This document shows positions 17,569-25,217 of a stretch of 64,000 nt of DNA, piece by piece. The translations under genes and the position numbers were made by a program. The notes below the pieces were generated by a model. That model was not told the origin of the DNA. It worked only from the letters and a program-made list of their open reading frames with translations, and searched no databases. Positions within the stretch are counted from its first letter, which is position 1. The number at the start of each line of letters is the position of its first letter. Source of the stretch: Gammaproteobacteria bacterium (GTDB lineage: Bacteria > Pseudomonadota > Gammaproteobacteria > Xanthomonadales > Rhodanobacteraceae); contig JAJPHQ010000092.1 in NCBI GenBank assembly GCA_021325195.1, forward strand, positions 33,188 through 97,187. The letters run 5' to 3'.

Positions 17569-17751
17569 TCAGCCGCTGCGTGAAGACGCCGGCGCGGCGG
17601 TCGCGGCGGGCGCCGGAGGATGCGCCGCGGCCGGTGCCGCCGGCGGCGTGTTCGGCCTGGGCGGCGGCAGCGTCAGCGGGCCCTTCTGGCCGCAACCGGC
17701 CAGCGTGCCGAGGACCGCCAGCACGAACAGCATTCCGGTTACCCGTCGCAT
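17569..17751 (-). CDS. lptM: LptM (YifL)-like small lipoprotein
   Basis: A 60-residue lipoprotein with signal sequence MRRVTGMLFVLAVLGTLAGC (lipobox LAGC, lipidated Cys at residue 20), then GQKGPLTLPP, the LptM/YifL signature. The rest is a Pro/Ala-rich linker. In Escherichia coli LptM helps the LPS translocon LptDE assemble in the outer membrane. Its position immediately upstream of dapF matches the enterobacterial order. Confidence 0.9.
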   Translation of the reverse strand: MRRVTGMLFVLAVLGTLAGCGQKGPLTLPPPRPNTPPAAPAAAHPPAPAATAAPASSRSG

Positions 17752-17845
17752 CTCGATCCACCCGCGGAACCTGTGGCGAGTATATACGTGGATGCGATGC
17801 CTTCAGGGGCTCGAACCGGAACGGGCTGCCGGAAGTGCCCCGGGG

Positions 17846-18334
17846 TCATGACGGCTTCGGCGTGACCGCGCCGAGGTCCTTGTCGTAGCGCCAGGCGTCG
17901 GAGCCGTTCTCGTAGAAGCCGGCCAGCCGTTCGCGGCGGCGGTAGCCCCGGCGTTCGTACAGCGCGATCGCGGCGCGGTTGTCCGTGCGCACTTCGAGCC
18001 GCATCCCGGTGCAGCCGCGCTTGCGCGCGAGCCGTTCGGCAGCGTCCAGCAACGCCGCGCCGTATCCGCGGCCGCGTGCGGCGGCGTCCACGGCGATGGA
18101 ATACAGCCGCGCGGTGCGCGCGCCGCGCCGGAAAAGCACCACCGCGGCGGCGTGCACCGCGCCCGCCTGCGTGACGACCAACACCAGCGCGCTGCCGCTG
18201 CCCAGGTGGCGCAGGAATTGGGCGCGGCTGATCCGGTCGTGGTCGAAGCTGCCGTGTTCCAGCGCCAGCAATGCGTCCAGATCGGCGCGCGTGGCGCGGC
18301 GGATGTGCGGCGCAGGCGCATGGGCGGTGGACAT
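17846..18334 (-). CDS. GNAT-family N-acetyltransferase
   Basis: A 162-residue single-domain GNAT protein. The acetyl-CoA-binding motif A is LYSIAVDAAARGRGYGAALL (about residues 88-107), followed by IALYERRGYRRR. It resembles RimI-type acetyltransferases but is not next to tsaB, so it is not called rimI. Its divergent neighbour is an RLAN-domain ATP-grasp ligase. GNAT proteins, often fused to a C39-like peptidase, are recurrent neighbours of that family. The peptidase domain is absent here. The substrate is unknown. Confidence 0.85.
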   Translation of the reverse strand: MSTAHAPAPHIRRATRADLDALLALEHGSFDHDRISRAQFLRHLGSGSALVLVVTQAGAVHAAAVVLFRRGARTARLYSIAVDAAARGRGYGAALLDAAERLARKRGCTGMRLEVRTDNRAAIALYERRGYRRRERLAGFYENGSDAWRYDKDLGAVTPKPS

Positions 18335-18538
18335 GCGGCCAGCCTAACAGGGTCTCGGGAAACCCCCGGCGCCGCGGACCGCGCACGATCCGCCGTCCGC
18401 GCGGCAAGCCTGAATGACCGCCAGCGCCAGCCCCTCCGGCGCTTGCGTCCCGGCGCCGGCGTGCGAAACTGCGCGGATCGCCCGTGCCGTGCGACGGGCC
18501 CGACCATCACCGTCTCGCGCAAATCCCGGAAAACAACG

Positions 18539-20020
18539 ATGAGCCGGTTGGTGATCGTGGTGGAGAAGGCGGCGGACTGGGGTTCGTACTATCCCTCCGA
18601 CAACGTGGTCAGCGCGATGCAGTACCTGCGCGAACCGGTCGGCGGCGACGAGCGCACCCACGTGATCAATCTGTGCCGCAGCTACAAGTATCTGGGCACG
18701 GGTCACTACGTGTCGCTGCTGGGCGAGGCGCGCGGGCATCGCGTGATTCCGTCGGTGCGCACCATCAACGACCTGCGCAAGCGCGCATTGTACGGCCTCG
18801 ACGTCGAGGATCTGAACCAGAAACTCGCGCACTTCCTGCCCGCCGGCGGCCGCGACACCACCGACCTCGGCATCTTGGTGTATTTCGGTGAAACCTCCTA
18901 TCCGGCACTGCGCGATCTCGCGCGGCAGGTCTTCGAGCTGTTCCCGTGCCCGCTGCTGCGGATCGAGTTCGAACGCGACCGCCTTTGGCAGATCAGCGCG
19001 ATCAAGCCGGTCGGCCTGCACACGCTGGACGACGATCAGGAAGACGCCTTCGCGCAGGCACTGGATGCGTTCTCGCGCCGCCTGTGGCGCAAGCCGCGTG
19101 CGCGCAGGCAGTTCCGCTACGACCTCGCGATGCTGGTCGATCCCCGCGAATCGATGCCGCCGTCCAATGCGCGCGCGCTGAAGCAGTTCGCCGCGGCAGG
19201 ACGCGAGCTGGGCATCGAGGTGGACACGATCGGCAAGCACGACTACACCCGGCTGGCCGAATACGACGGCCTGTTCATCCGTGAAACCACCGCGCCGGAC
19301 AATCACACCTACCGCTTCGCGCACAAGGCCGAGCGCGAGGGCATGGTGGTGATCGACGACCCGACCTCGATCCTGCGTTGCACCAACAAGATCTTCCTGC
19401 ACGACCTGTTGTGCTCGAAAAAGCTGACCGTGCCCCGCACCGAGGTGCTGTACCGCGAGGACGCGAAGCAGCTGCGCGAGCTGCCGGATCGGCTGGGCTT
19501 TCCGCTGGTGCTGAAGATTCCCGACGGATCGTTCTCGCGCGGCGTGGTCAAGGTGGACAACCTGCAGCAGCTGCAGAACGCCGCCACGGAACTGTTCCAG
19601 AGCACCGCGCTGCTGATCGCGCAGGAATTCCTGTATACCGATTTCGACTGGCGGATCGGCGTGCTGGACCGCCAGCCGCTGTACGCCTGCAAGTACTACA
19701 TGTCGCGCGGGCACTGGCAGATCTACAACCACGCCGCGCGCGGCAACGCGCGTTCGGGCGGTTTCGAGACGCTGGCGGTCGAGGACGTGCCCCCCGAGGT
19801 GATCAGGCTGGCGCTGCGCTCGACTGCGCCGATCGGCAAGGGCCTGTACGGCGTGGACATCAAGCAGACCCGCGACCGCACGCTGGTGATCGAGGTCAAC
19901 GACAATCCCTCGATCGACGCCGGCATCGAGGACGCCAGGGCCGGCGAGGAACTCTACCTGCGCATCATGCGCGAGCTGCTGCGGCGGATGGAGGCGAAGC
20001 GCAACGGCGTCAATGCGTAG
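18539..20020 (+). CDS. RimK-like ATP-grasp ligase with N-terminal RLAN domain
   Basis: A 493-residue protein. The N-terminal RLAN domain (about residues 1-150) begins MSRLVIVVEKAADWGSYYPS and includes VINLCRSYKYLGTGHYVSLL. The C-terminal ATP-grasp domain is RimK-like, with the Lys of PLVLKIPDGSFSRGVVKV, QEFLYTDFDWRIGVL and the metal-binding VIEVNDNPSIDAG. ATP-grasp enzymes of this type join a carboxylate to an amine through an acyl phosphate. The product is unknown for this subfamily and is predicted to be a peptide-like metabolite or a modified peptide. The first ATG giving the family N-terminus is 18539. It is divergent from the GNAT gene, with about 200 bp between. Confidence 0.88.
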   Translation: MSRLVIVVEKAADWGSYYPSDNVVSAMQYLREPVGGDERTHVINLCRSYKYLGTGHYVSLLGEARGHRVIPSVRTINDLRKRALYGLDVEDLNQKLAHFLPAGGRDTTDLGILVYFGETSYPALRDLARQVFELFPCPLLRIEFERDRLWQISAIKPVGLHTLDDDQEDAFAQALDAFSRRLWRKPRARRQFRYDLAMLVDPRESMPPSNARALKQFAAAGRELGIEVDTIGKHDYTRLAEYDGLFIRETTAPDNHTYRFAHKAEREGMVVIDDPTSILRCTNKIFLHDLLCSKKLTVPRTEVLYREDAKQLRELPDRLGFPLVLKIPDGSFSRGVVKVDNLQQLQNAATELFQSTALLIAQEFLYTDFDWRIGVLDRQPLYACKYYMSRGHWQIYNHAARGNARSGGFETLAVEDVPPEVIRLALRSTAPIGKGLYGVDIKQTRDRTLVIEVNDNPSIDAGIEDARAGEELYLRIMRELLRRMEAKRNGVNA

Positions 20021-20259
20021 GACGGGCGCGGGGAACCATCGGACCTGCACTCGCGCCCTTTCACGCGCAGCGACACGCACAGGATCGAAAGCGGTGCGAT
20101 CAGCAGCCAGAACAGCGGCGACCAGCCCCAGCCGGCGTCATGGGCCGGCAGCGGGGTCAGGCCCAGCAGCACGATGCCGCAGGCCAGCCAAGTGCCGGCG
20201 GCGAGGGTGATCGCGTCGGGTTCGGGGAAACGGGCCGATGGCGATGGCTGCCGCCGCAT
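19954..20259 (-). CDS. Possible small inner membrane protein
   Basis: A frame of 101 codons encoding two predicted membrane helices, ITLAAGTWLACGIVLLGL and PLFWLLIAPLSILCVSL, with a basic N-terminus. AGGAG lies five to six bases before its ATG. It ends inside the 3' end of the ATP-grasp gene (67-bp convergent overlap), where its last 30 codons look non-conserved. The Shine-Dalgarno and helices support a real gene; the overlap weakens it. Function unknown. Confidence 0.5.
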   Translation of the reverse strand: MRRQPSPSARFPEPDAITLAAGTWLACGIVLLGLTPLPAHDAGWGWSPLFWLLIAPLSILCVSLRVKGRECRSDGSPRPSYALTPLRFASIRRSSSRMMRR

Positions 20260-20371
20260 GACGGACTCCTGAAGTCGGGGTGGGCGGGAGCCTGCGCCAC
20301 GGTCGTCTCACGGATTGCGATGGCGGGGACCGGCCGGGGGCGAACGGTCGCACGGTGCGGTTTTATGCTTT

Positions 20372-20388
20372 CCCGAGTCCCGAGTCCC
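20372..20388. repeat. CCCGAGT heptamer repeat upstream of aroE
   Basis: Two tandem CCCGAGT units followed by CCCGC, in the same context as the array at 12031. It ends ten bases before the aroE start codon. Confidence 0.7.
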
Positions 20389-20397
20389 GCTCGAAGC

Positions 20398-21249
20398 ATG
20401 TCCGCCCCCCTTCCCCGTTACGCCGTGTTCGGCCATCCCGTGGCGCATTCGCTGTCGCCGCGCCTGCATGCGCTGTTCTCGGCGCAGACCGGCATTGCGC
20501 TGGAATATGTCGCGATCGACGCCGCACCGGCGGATTTCCTGCACACCGCGCACGCGTTCTTTGCCGCCGGCGGCCGCGGCGCCAACGTGACCCTGCCGCA
20601 CAAGCGCGCGGCATTCGCGCTGGCGGACGTGCATTCGGCGACCGCGCAGCGTCTGGGCGTCGCGAACGTGTTGACGCGCCTCGACGACGGGCGGGTCGCA
20701 GCCGACAGCAACGACGGCGCCGCGATGCTGGCCGATCTGCGTGCGCGCTGCGGCGGCGATCCGCATGGCCGCAACGTGCTGCTGCTGGGCGCCGGCGGTG
20801 CCGCGCGTGCGGCGGCGTTCGCATTGCTGGACGCCCGCGCGAAGACCCTGGTGATCGCCAACCGCACGTTCGAGCGCGCGCAAGCCCTCGCGGAGGCATT
20901 GGCTCGGCCCGACCGCGTATGCCTCTCGCGCTGGGACGCCCTGGACCGTTGCGCGCCGTTCGACCTGATCGTCAACGCGACCTCGGCCGGCGTGCAGCGC
21001 GCGGCACTCGCATTGCCGCATTCGCTGGCGCACGCCGGAACGATCGCCTACGACCTGAGTTACGCCGGGGCCGCGCGGCCGTTTCTGGAATGGGCGCGCG
21101 CGGCCCGCTGCGCGTACGCGTTCGACGGGCTGGGCATGCTGGTCGAGACCGCCGCGGATTCTTTCCTGCACTGGCACGGCGTGCGGCCGGATGCCGATGC
21201 GGCGCTGCGGGTGCTGGCACCACACCGCGCTTATGGAAACCCTGATTGA
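20398..21249 (+). CDS. aroE: Shikimate dehydrogenase
   Basis: A 283-residue NADPH-dependent enzyme reducing 3-dehydroshikimate to shikimate in aromatic amino acid synthesis. The substrate site includes SLSP near residue 18, the catalytic Lys in NVTLPHKRAA and the Asp in ADSNDGAAML (usual form NTDG, changed to SNDG here). The cofactor motif is LLGAGGAARA, and the C-terminal part has DGLGMLVETAADSF. The last five codons (YGNPD, then the stop) are formed by the terminal hairpin of repeat R1 copy 1, so the native C-terminus may have been altered by it. Convergent with the gamma-carbonic anhydrase gene. Confidence 0.94.
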   Translation: MSAPLPRYAVFGHPVAHSLSPRLHALFSAQTGIALEYVAIDAAPADFLHTAHAFFAAGGRGANVTLPHKRAAFALADVHSATAQRLGVANVLTRLDDGRVAADSNDGAAMLADLRARCGGDPHGRNVLLLGAGGAARAAAFALLDARAKTLVIANRTFERAQALAEALARPDRVCLSRWDALDRCAPFDLIVNATSAGVQRAALALPHSLAHAGTIAYDLSYAGAARPFLEWARAARCAYAFDGLGMLVETAADSFLHWHGVRPDADAALRVLAPHRAYGNPD

Positions 21250-21375
21250 TCAGGGTTTCCATAGCGGCACAGGGATGTGCCGGCCGCCCATCAAGCACGC
21301 ATGGGTTGTACGTGCTTGATGGGCGAAGCCGAATTCGGCGTGCTCTGACAAATCCCGAATGGACTTGTTCAAGCT
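21233..21375 (+). repeat. Multi-hairpin element R1, copy 1
   Basis: Successive stem-loops. Arms GGAAACCCTGA/TCAGGGTTTCC (21235-21260). CGGCACA/TGTGCCG with loop GGGA (21265-21282). GCCCATCAAGCACG/CGTGCTTGATGGGC (21286-21324). GCCGAATTCGGC (21328-21339). A weaker ACAAATCC/GGACTTGT stem follows. The second hairpin contains ACAGGGATGT, which matches the core of the CsrA SELEX consensus. The element begins inside the aroE stop region and ends before the convergent gene, so it may also serve as a shared 3' end. Confidence 0.88.
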
Positions 21376-21420
21376 TCCTTGGGAGCCGCCTGCCGGCGAG
21401 AAGCGCGCGCGGGCGCGCTG

Positions 21421-21957
21421 CTACAGCGCGGCGAGGTAGTCGTTTTTCAAGGCGACGTAGTGCCGCGCCGAGTAGTACAGCGCCTCGATTTCGCGCTCGC
21501 CGAGCCTGCGCGAAAAGCGCGCCGGATTGCCGACCCACAGCTCGCCCTCGCCCACGGTCCTGCCCGGCGTGACCAGCGCGCCCGCGCCCACGAAGGCGTG
21601 GCGTTTCACGACCGCGCCGTCCAGCACGGTCGCGTGCATCCCGATCAGGCAGCCGTCCTCGATGGTGCAGGCGTGCACCACCGCGCCGTGGCCGATGGTG
21701 ACGTCCGCACCCACGATGCAGGGAAAGCCGCCGGGGGTGTAGGGCCCGTCGTGGGTGACGTGCAGCACCGCGCCGTCCTGCACGTTGCTGCGCGCGCCGA
21801 TCCGGATGCGTTCGACGTCACCGCGCACCACCGCGCCGGGCCAGATCGACACGTCGTCGCCCAGTTCCACGTCGCCGATCACCGTGGCGGCGGGATCGAC
21901 GTACACGCGTGCGCCGAGTTTCGGCATCACGCCGCGATACGGACGGATGGCGGGCAT
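21421..21957 (-). CDS. Gamma-carbonic anhydrase family protein (YrdA/PaaY-like)
   Basis: A 178-residue left-handed beta-helix protein with hexapeptide repeats (VIGDVELGDDVSIWPGAVVR, TIEDGCLIGMHATVLDGAVV). The three zinc-ligand histidines are in VLHVTHD and TIGHGAVVHAC. It is expected to form a metal-binding trimer; hydratase activity is not certain for this subfamily. A GAGGTGA Shine-Dalgarno precedes the ATG. A yrdA-type gene near aroE is also seen in enterobacteria. Confidence 0.92.
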   Translation of the reverse strand: MPAIRPYRGVMPKLGARVYVDPAATVIGDVELGDDVSIWPGAVVRGDVERIRIGARSNVQDGAVLHVTHDGPYTPGGFPCIVGADVTIGHGAVVHACTIEDGCLIGMHATVLDGAVVKRHAFVGAGALVTPGRTVGEGELWVGNPARFSRRLGEREIEALYYSARHYVALKNDYLAAL

Positions 21958-22014
21958 TGCGTTTCACCTCAGCGGGGATCACGATCCTTGCATCCTAACG
22001 CCCGTCCCCGCGCG

Positions 22015-23421
22015 ATGGACACCTCGGCCGCTTCGCTGCACGACCTGCTGGAACGCCAGCGCCTCGCGTGGCGCGCGCGGGTGCCGGACCGCGCGCAGCG
22101 CCTGGATGACCTCGGGCGTCTGCGTTCGGCGCTCGCGGCGAGGCTGGAGGATTTCGCTGCGGCGGTCAGCGCGGATTTCGGCAAGCGCCCGCGCGCGGAA
22201 ACCCTGCTGGCCGACGGCCTGCCGGTGCTGCGCGAGATCGATCACGTGCGCCGGCACCTCGGGGGCTGGATGCGGCCGCGCCGCGTCGGCGCCGACGCGA
22301 TGTTCCTGCCCGCACGCTGCGAGATCATGGCCAGGCCGCTGGGCGTGGTCGGCATCGTCAGTCCGTGGAATTACCCGCTGAACCTAGCGCTGGTGCCGCT
22401 GGTGGACGCGCTGGCCGCGGGCAACCACGCGATGCTGAAACCCTCCGAACACGCGCCGCGCACCGCCTCGTTGCTGGCCGGGCTGGTCGCGGAAGTGTTT
22501 CCGCCCGAGCGGGTCACGGTGGTGCAGGGCGACGCCGCGGTTGCAGCCGCCTTCACGGCGCTGCCGTTCGATCACCTGCTGTTCACCGGTTCGGCGGCGG
22601 TCGGCGCCAGGGTGCTGGCCGCGGCGGCGGCCAACCTCACGCCGGTCACGCTGGAACTGGGCGGCAAATCGCCCGCGATCGTGGCGCCCGGCTGCGGGAA
22701 CGCGCGCAACACAGGCCGGATCGCGGCGGGCAAGTGGCTGAACGCAGGCCAGACTTGCATCTCGCCCGACTACGTGCTGCTGCACGAACACGATCGCGAT
22801 GCATTCGTTTCGCTGATGCGCGGGTACGTGGCAAGGCACTACCCGCCGTCGCGCCGGTGGTCCGATTACGCCAGCATCGTCAACGACGCGCAGCACGCGC
22901 GCCTCGTCGCCTGGCTGGACGGCGCGCGCAAGGCGGGCGCGCAGGTGATCGCGCTTGCCGGCGAAGCCGGCGACGATCCCGCGCGGCGCATCCTCGCACC
23001 TGCCCTGGTGCTGGATGCACCGGAAACCGCCGCGTTGATGCGCGAGGAAATCTTCGGGCCGGTGCTGCCTCTGGTGACGTACCGCGATTTCGACGAGGCG
23101 GTCGATTACGTCAACGCCCGTCCGCGGCCGCTGGCCCTGTACCTGTTCGACGATGATCCGGCCCGGATCCGGCACGTGCTCGCTGCCTGCACCGCCGGCG
23201 GCGTCGCGGTCAATGACACGCTGCTGCAGTTCGCGCAGTCGCGCCTGCCGTTCGGCGGTGTCGGAGCGTCCGGCATGGGTGCCTATCACGGCCACGCCGG
23301 GTTTCTGGCCTTCTCCAAGGCCATGCCCGTGTTCCGGCAGTCGCGCTGGTCGGCGTCTGCGTGGTTGCGGCCGCCCTACGGTGCGCGTGCGGAACGGCTG
23401 CTGCGCTGGCTCATGCGCTGA
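22015..23421 (+). CDS. Coniferyl-aldehyde-dehydrogenase-like ALDH (class 3 type)
   Basis: A 468-residue NAD(P)-dependent aldehyde dehydrogenase of the class 3/coniferyl aldehyde type. The cofactor region has GIVSPWNYPLNL and FTGSAAVG, the general base Glu is in LELGGKSP, and the catalytic Cys in NAGQTCISPDY. It oxidises aldehydes to acids; a substrate cannot be chosen from sequence. ATG 22015 gives the typical N-terminus. Its 3' end overlaps the convergent patatin gene by 11 bp. Confidence 0.9.
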   Translation: MDTSAASLHDLLERQRLAWRARVPDRAQRLDDLGRLRSALAARLEDFAAAVSADFGKRPRAETLLADGLPVLREIDHVRRHLGGWMRPRRVGADAMFLPARCEIMARPLGVVGIVSPWNYPLNLALVPLVDALAAGNHAMLKPSEHAPRTASLLAGLVAEVFPPERVTVVQGDAAVAAAFTALPFDHLLFTGSAAVGARVLAAAAANLTPVTLELGGKSPAIVAPGCGNARNTGRIAAGKWLNAGQTCISPDYVLLHEHDRDAFVSLMRGYVARHYPPSRRWSDYASIVNDAQHARLVAWLDGARKAGAQVIALAGEAGDDPARRILAPALVLDAPETAALMREEIFGPVLPLVTYRDFDEAVDYVNARPRPLALYLFDDDPARIRHVLAACTAGGVAVNDTLLQFAQSRLPFGGVGASGMGAYHGHAGFLAFSKAMPVFRQSRWSASAWLRPPYGARAERLLRWLMR

Positions 23422-25141
23422 GCCGTTCGCGTGCGTAGCGGTAACCGGCCGCGACCGCGCGGTCGAATTCGTGCCAGTCGAGCAGGCCGATCCGGCCCAG
23501 ATCCGGCGCCAGCAGCAGGTCGGCGAGCTGGCGCCGCCGGACGCTGCCGGCCTCGGCGTTGAGCATGCCCGTGCGCACCAGCGTCGCGAACGCGCTGGGC
23601 CGGCGGCCGCTGCGGCGTTCGCGCCACAGTTCGGGGAACGGCGGCGAGGCGGCTTCCTCCACCTGCGCGGTCAGCATGTCGTCGGCGCCGATGTCCACCG
23701 CGATGATCCGGCCCGGACCTTCCCCGCGCAGCACGTCGGTGGGCAGGTTGTTGATCACCGCGCCGTCCACGTAAACGTGGCGGTGATGGAACAACGGCGG
23801 CAGGATGCCGGGGATGGCGCTGGACGCGCGCAGCCACCGCCACAGCAGCCCGGAACGGTGCACAGCGGCGGTGCCGCGGGTCAGGTCGGCCGACACGCAG
23901 GCGAAGCGGATGGGCAGATCCTCGATGTCGATTTCACCGAACGCCTCGCGCAGCAGCATGGTGGTGCGCCCGCCGCGGGTCAGGGCGACCAGCGGCAGCG
24001 TCCAGTCGGCCAGCGGCCGGCCATCGACCAGCGCGCGGCGGCAGGCCTCGCGCATCTTGCCGTCGTCCCATTCGTAGGCGACCCCGGCGCCGATGATCGC
24101 GCCGATGCTGGTGCCGATCACCGTGTCGACCAGGATGCCGGCCTCGCGCAACGCCTGCACCACGCCGATCTGCGCAAAGCCGCGCGCGCCGCCGCCGGAC
24201 AGCACCAGACCGGTGCCATGACCGGAGAGCAGGCGCGCCAGCCGTTCTACGTCGCCGCGATGGCGCAGATGGTGATGATGCACGTCGCCGCCCAGCGCCG
24301 CGCACCACGCGTGCGCGGCGCCGTAGATGAACTCGCAGGGCGGATGGCACAGCAGCAGGTGCCGCGGCCGGTGCCGGGCGCGTTCGGCGCTGGCAGCCGC
24401 GGCGTCCGGCCACGCTTCCGCCTTGCGCCGCGCATCCACGCGCAGCAGCAACGCATCGGCCTGCCGGCGGCACAGGCGGCTCCAGTGCTCGTCGCCGTCA
24501 TCCAGATACAGCACGAAGCGCACTTCGCTCTCGCGTTCCGAGAACCATCCGGTGTCGCGCCCGCTTCCCAGCCTGGCGTCGATCACCGTGCAGTCGCCCC
24601 ACGGCAGCAGTGCATGGCGCAGGCTTTCCGCGAAGGCACGCAGGTCGGCGAAGACGTCCGGGTTGCGCGCGAAGGGCAGGATCGCGAACGTGCGCGGCGC
24701 ACCCGCTTCCTCGTCGGCACCGAGCTGCAGCAGACGTCCGACCGCGATCCGCGCGGCGCCCAGCATCGCCTGCGGCTGCGTGCGCACCAGCGCATCGAAG
24801 CCCGTGCGCGACAGACGCAGCAACTCGGAATCGCGCAACGCCCGCACGCTGGCGCCGCGCCGGCGGCCCGTGATCATCCCGATCTCGCCGACCGTCCTGC
24901 CCGCGGCGACCACGCCGGCCAGACGCATGGGGGTTCCGCGCCGCGCTGCCACGAACACGCCGAGACTGCCGGTCTTCAGCACGTACAGGGCGTCGGAGGT
25001 TTCGCCGGCCTCGTACAGCGTCTGGCCGCCCGGCAGCGAAAACCAGGCCAGCTCGCGTTGCAGTGCCTCGAGTCCGCGCCCGTCGAGCTGGCCGAAAACC
25101 TCGGTGCCTCGCAACAACGCGGCGACATCGGGTGAATCCAT
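23411..25141 (-). CDS. Patatin-like phospholipase with cyclic-nucleotide-binding domain (NTE family)
   Basis: A 576-residue protein. Residues about 10-130 form a cyclic-nucleotide-binding domain (AGRTVGEIGMITGRRRGASV). The C-terminal patatin domain has the oxyanion motif SGGGARGFAQ (near residue 312), the nucleophile elbow GTSIGAIIG and the catalytic Asp in VDGAVINNLP. This matches bacterial relatives of the neuropathy target esterase, which hydrolyse (lyso)phospholipids. The nucleotide-binding domain suggests ligand control. No membrane helix is evident, so it is probably cytosolic or peripheral. It is divergent from prlC. Confidence 0.9.
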   Translation of the reverse strand: MDSPDVAALLRGTEVFGQLDGRGLEALQRELAWFSLPGGQTLYEAGETSDALYVLKTGSLGVFVAARRGTPMRLAGVVAAGRTVGEIGMITGRRRGASVRALRDSELLRLSRTGFDALVRTQPQAMLGAARIAVGRLLQLGADEEAGAPRTFAILPFARNPDVFADLRAFAESLRHALLPWGDCTVIDARLGSGRDTGWFSERESEVRFVLYLDDGDEHWSRLCRRQADALLLRVDARRKAEAWPDAAAASAERARHRPRHLLLCHPPCEFIYGAAHAWCAALGGDVHHHHLRHRGDVERLARLLSGHGTGLVLSGGGARGFAQIGVVQALREAGILVDTVIGTSIGAIIGAGVAYEWDDGKMREACRRALVDGRPLADWTLPLVALTRGGRTTMLLREAFGEIDIEDLPIRFACVSADLTRGTAAVHRSGLLWRWLRASSAIPGILPPLFHHRHVYVDGAVINNLPTDVLRGEGPGRIIAVDIGADDMLTAQVEEAASPPFPELWRERRSGRRPSAFATLVRTGMLNAEAGSVRRRQLADLLLAPDLGRIGLLDWHEFDRAVAAGYRYARERLSA

Positions 25142-25217
25142 GCATCCAGCATAGCGCCGGACCGGCGCTTGATTTCATCGCCCGGGATCGCCACGCTGGC
25201 GTGCCACGGAGAACCGC

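Noticed and set aside
15486..17888. An 800-codon plus-strand frame opposite xerC, DUF484 and dapF
   Set aside because: It is opposite four well-supported genes and has no domain similarity, a typical GC-bias shadow.
21233..21375. CRISPR or tandem repeat array
   Set aside because: The repeats are palindromes within one element; there is no regular spacing of a direct repeat and no cas gene in the window.
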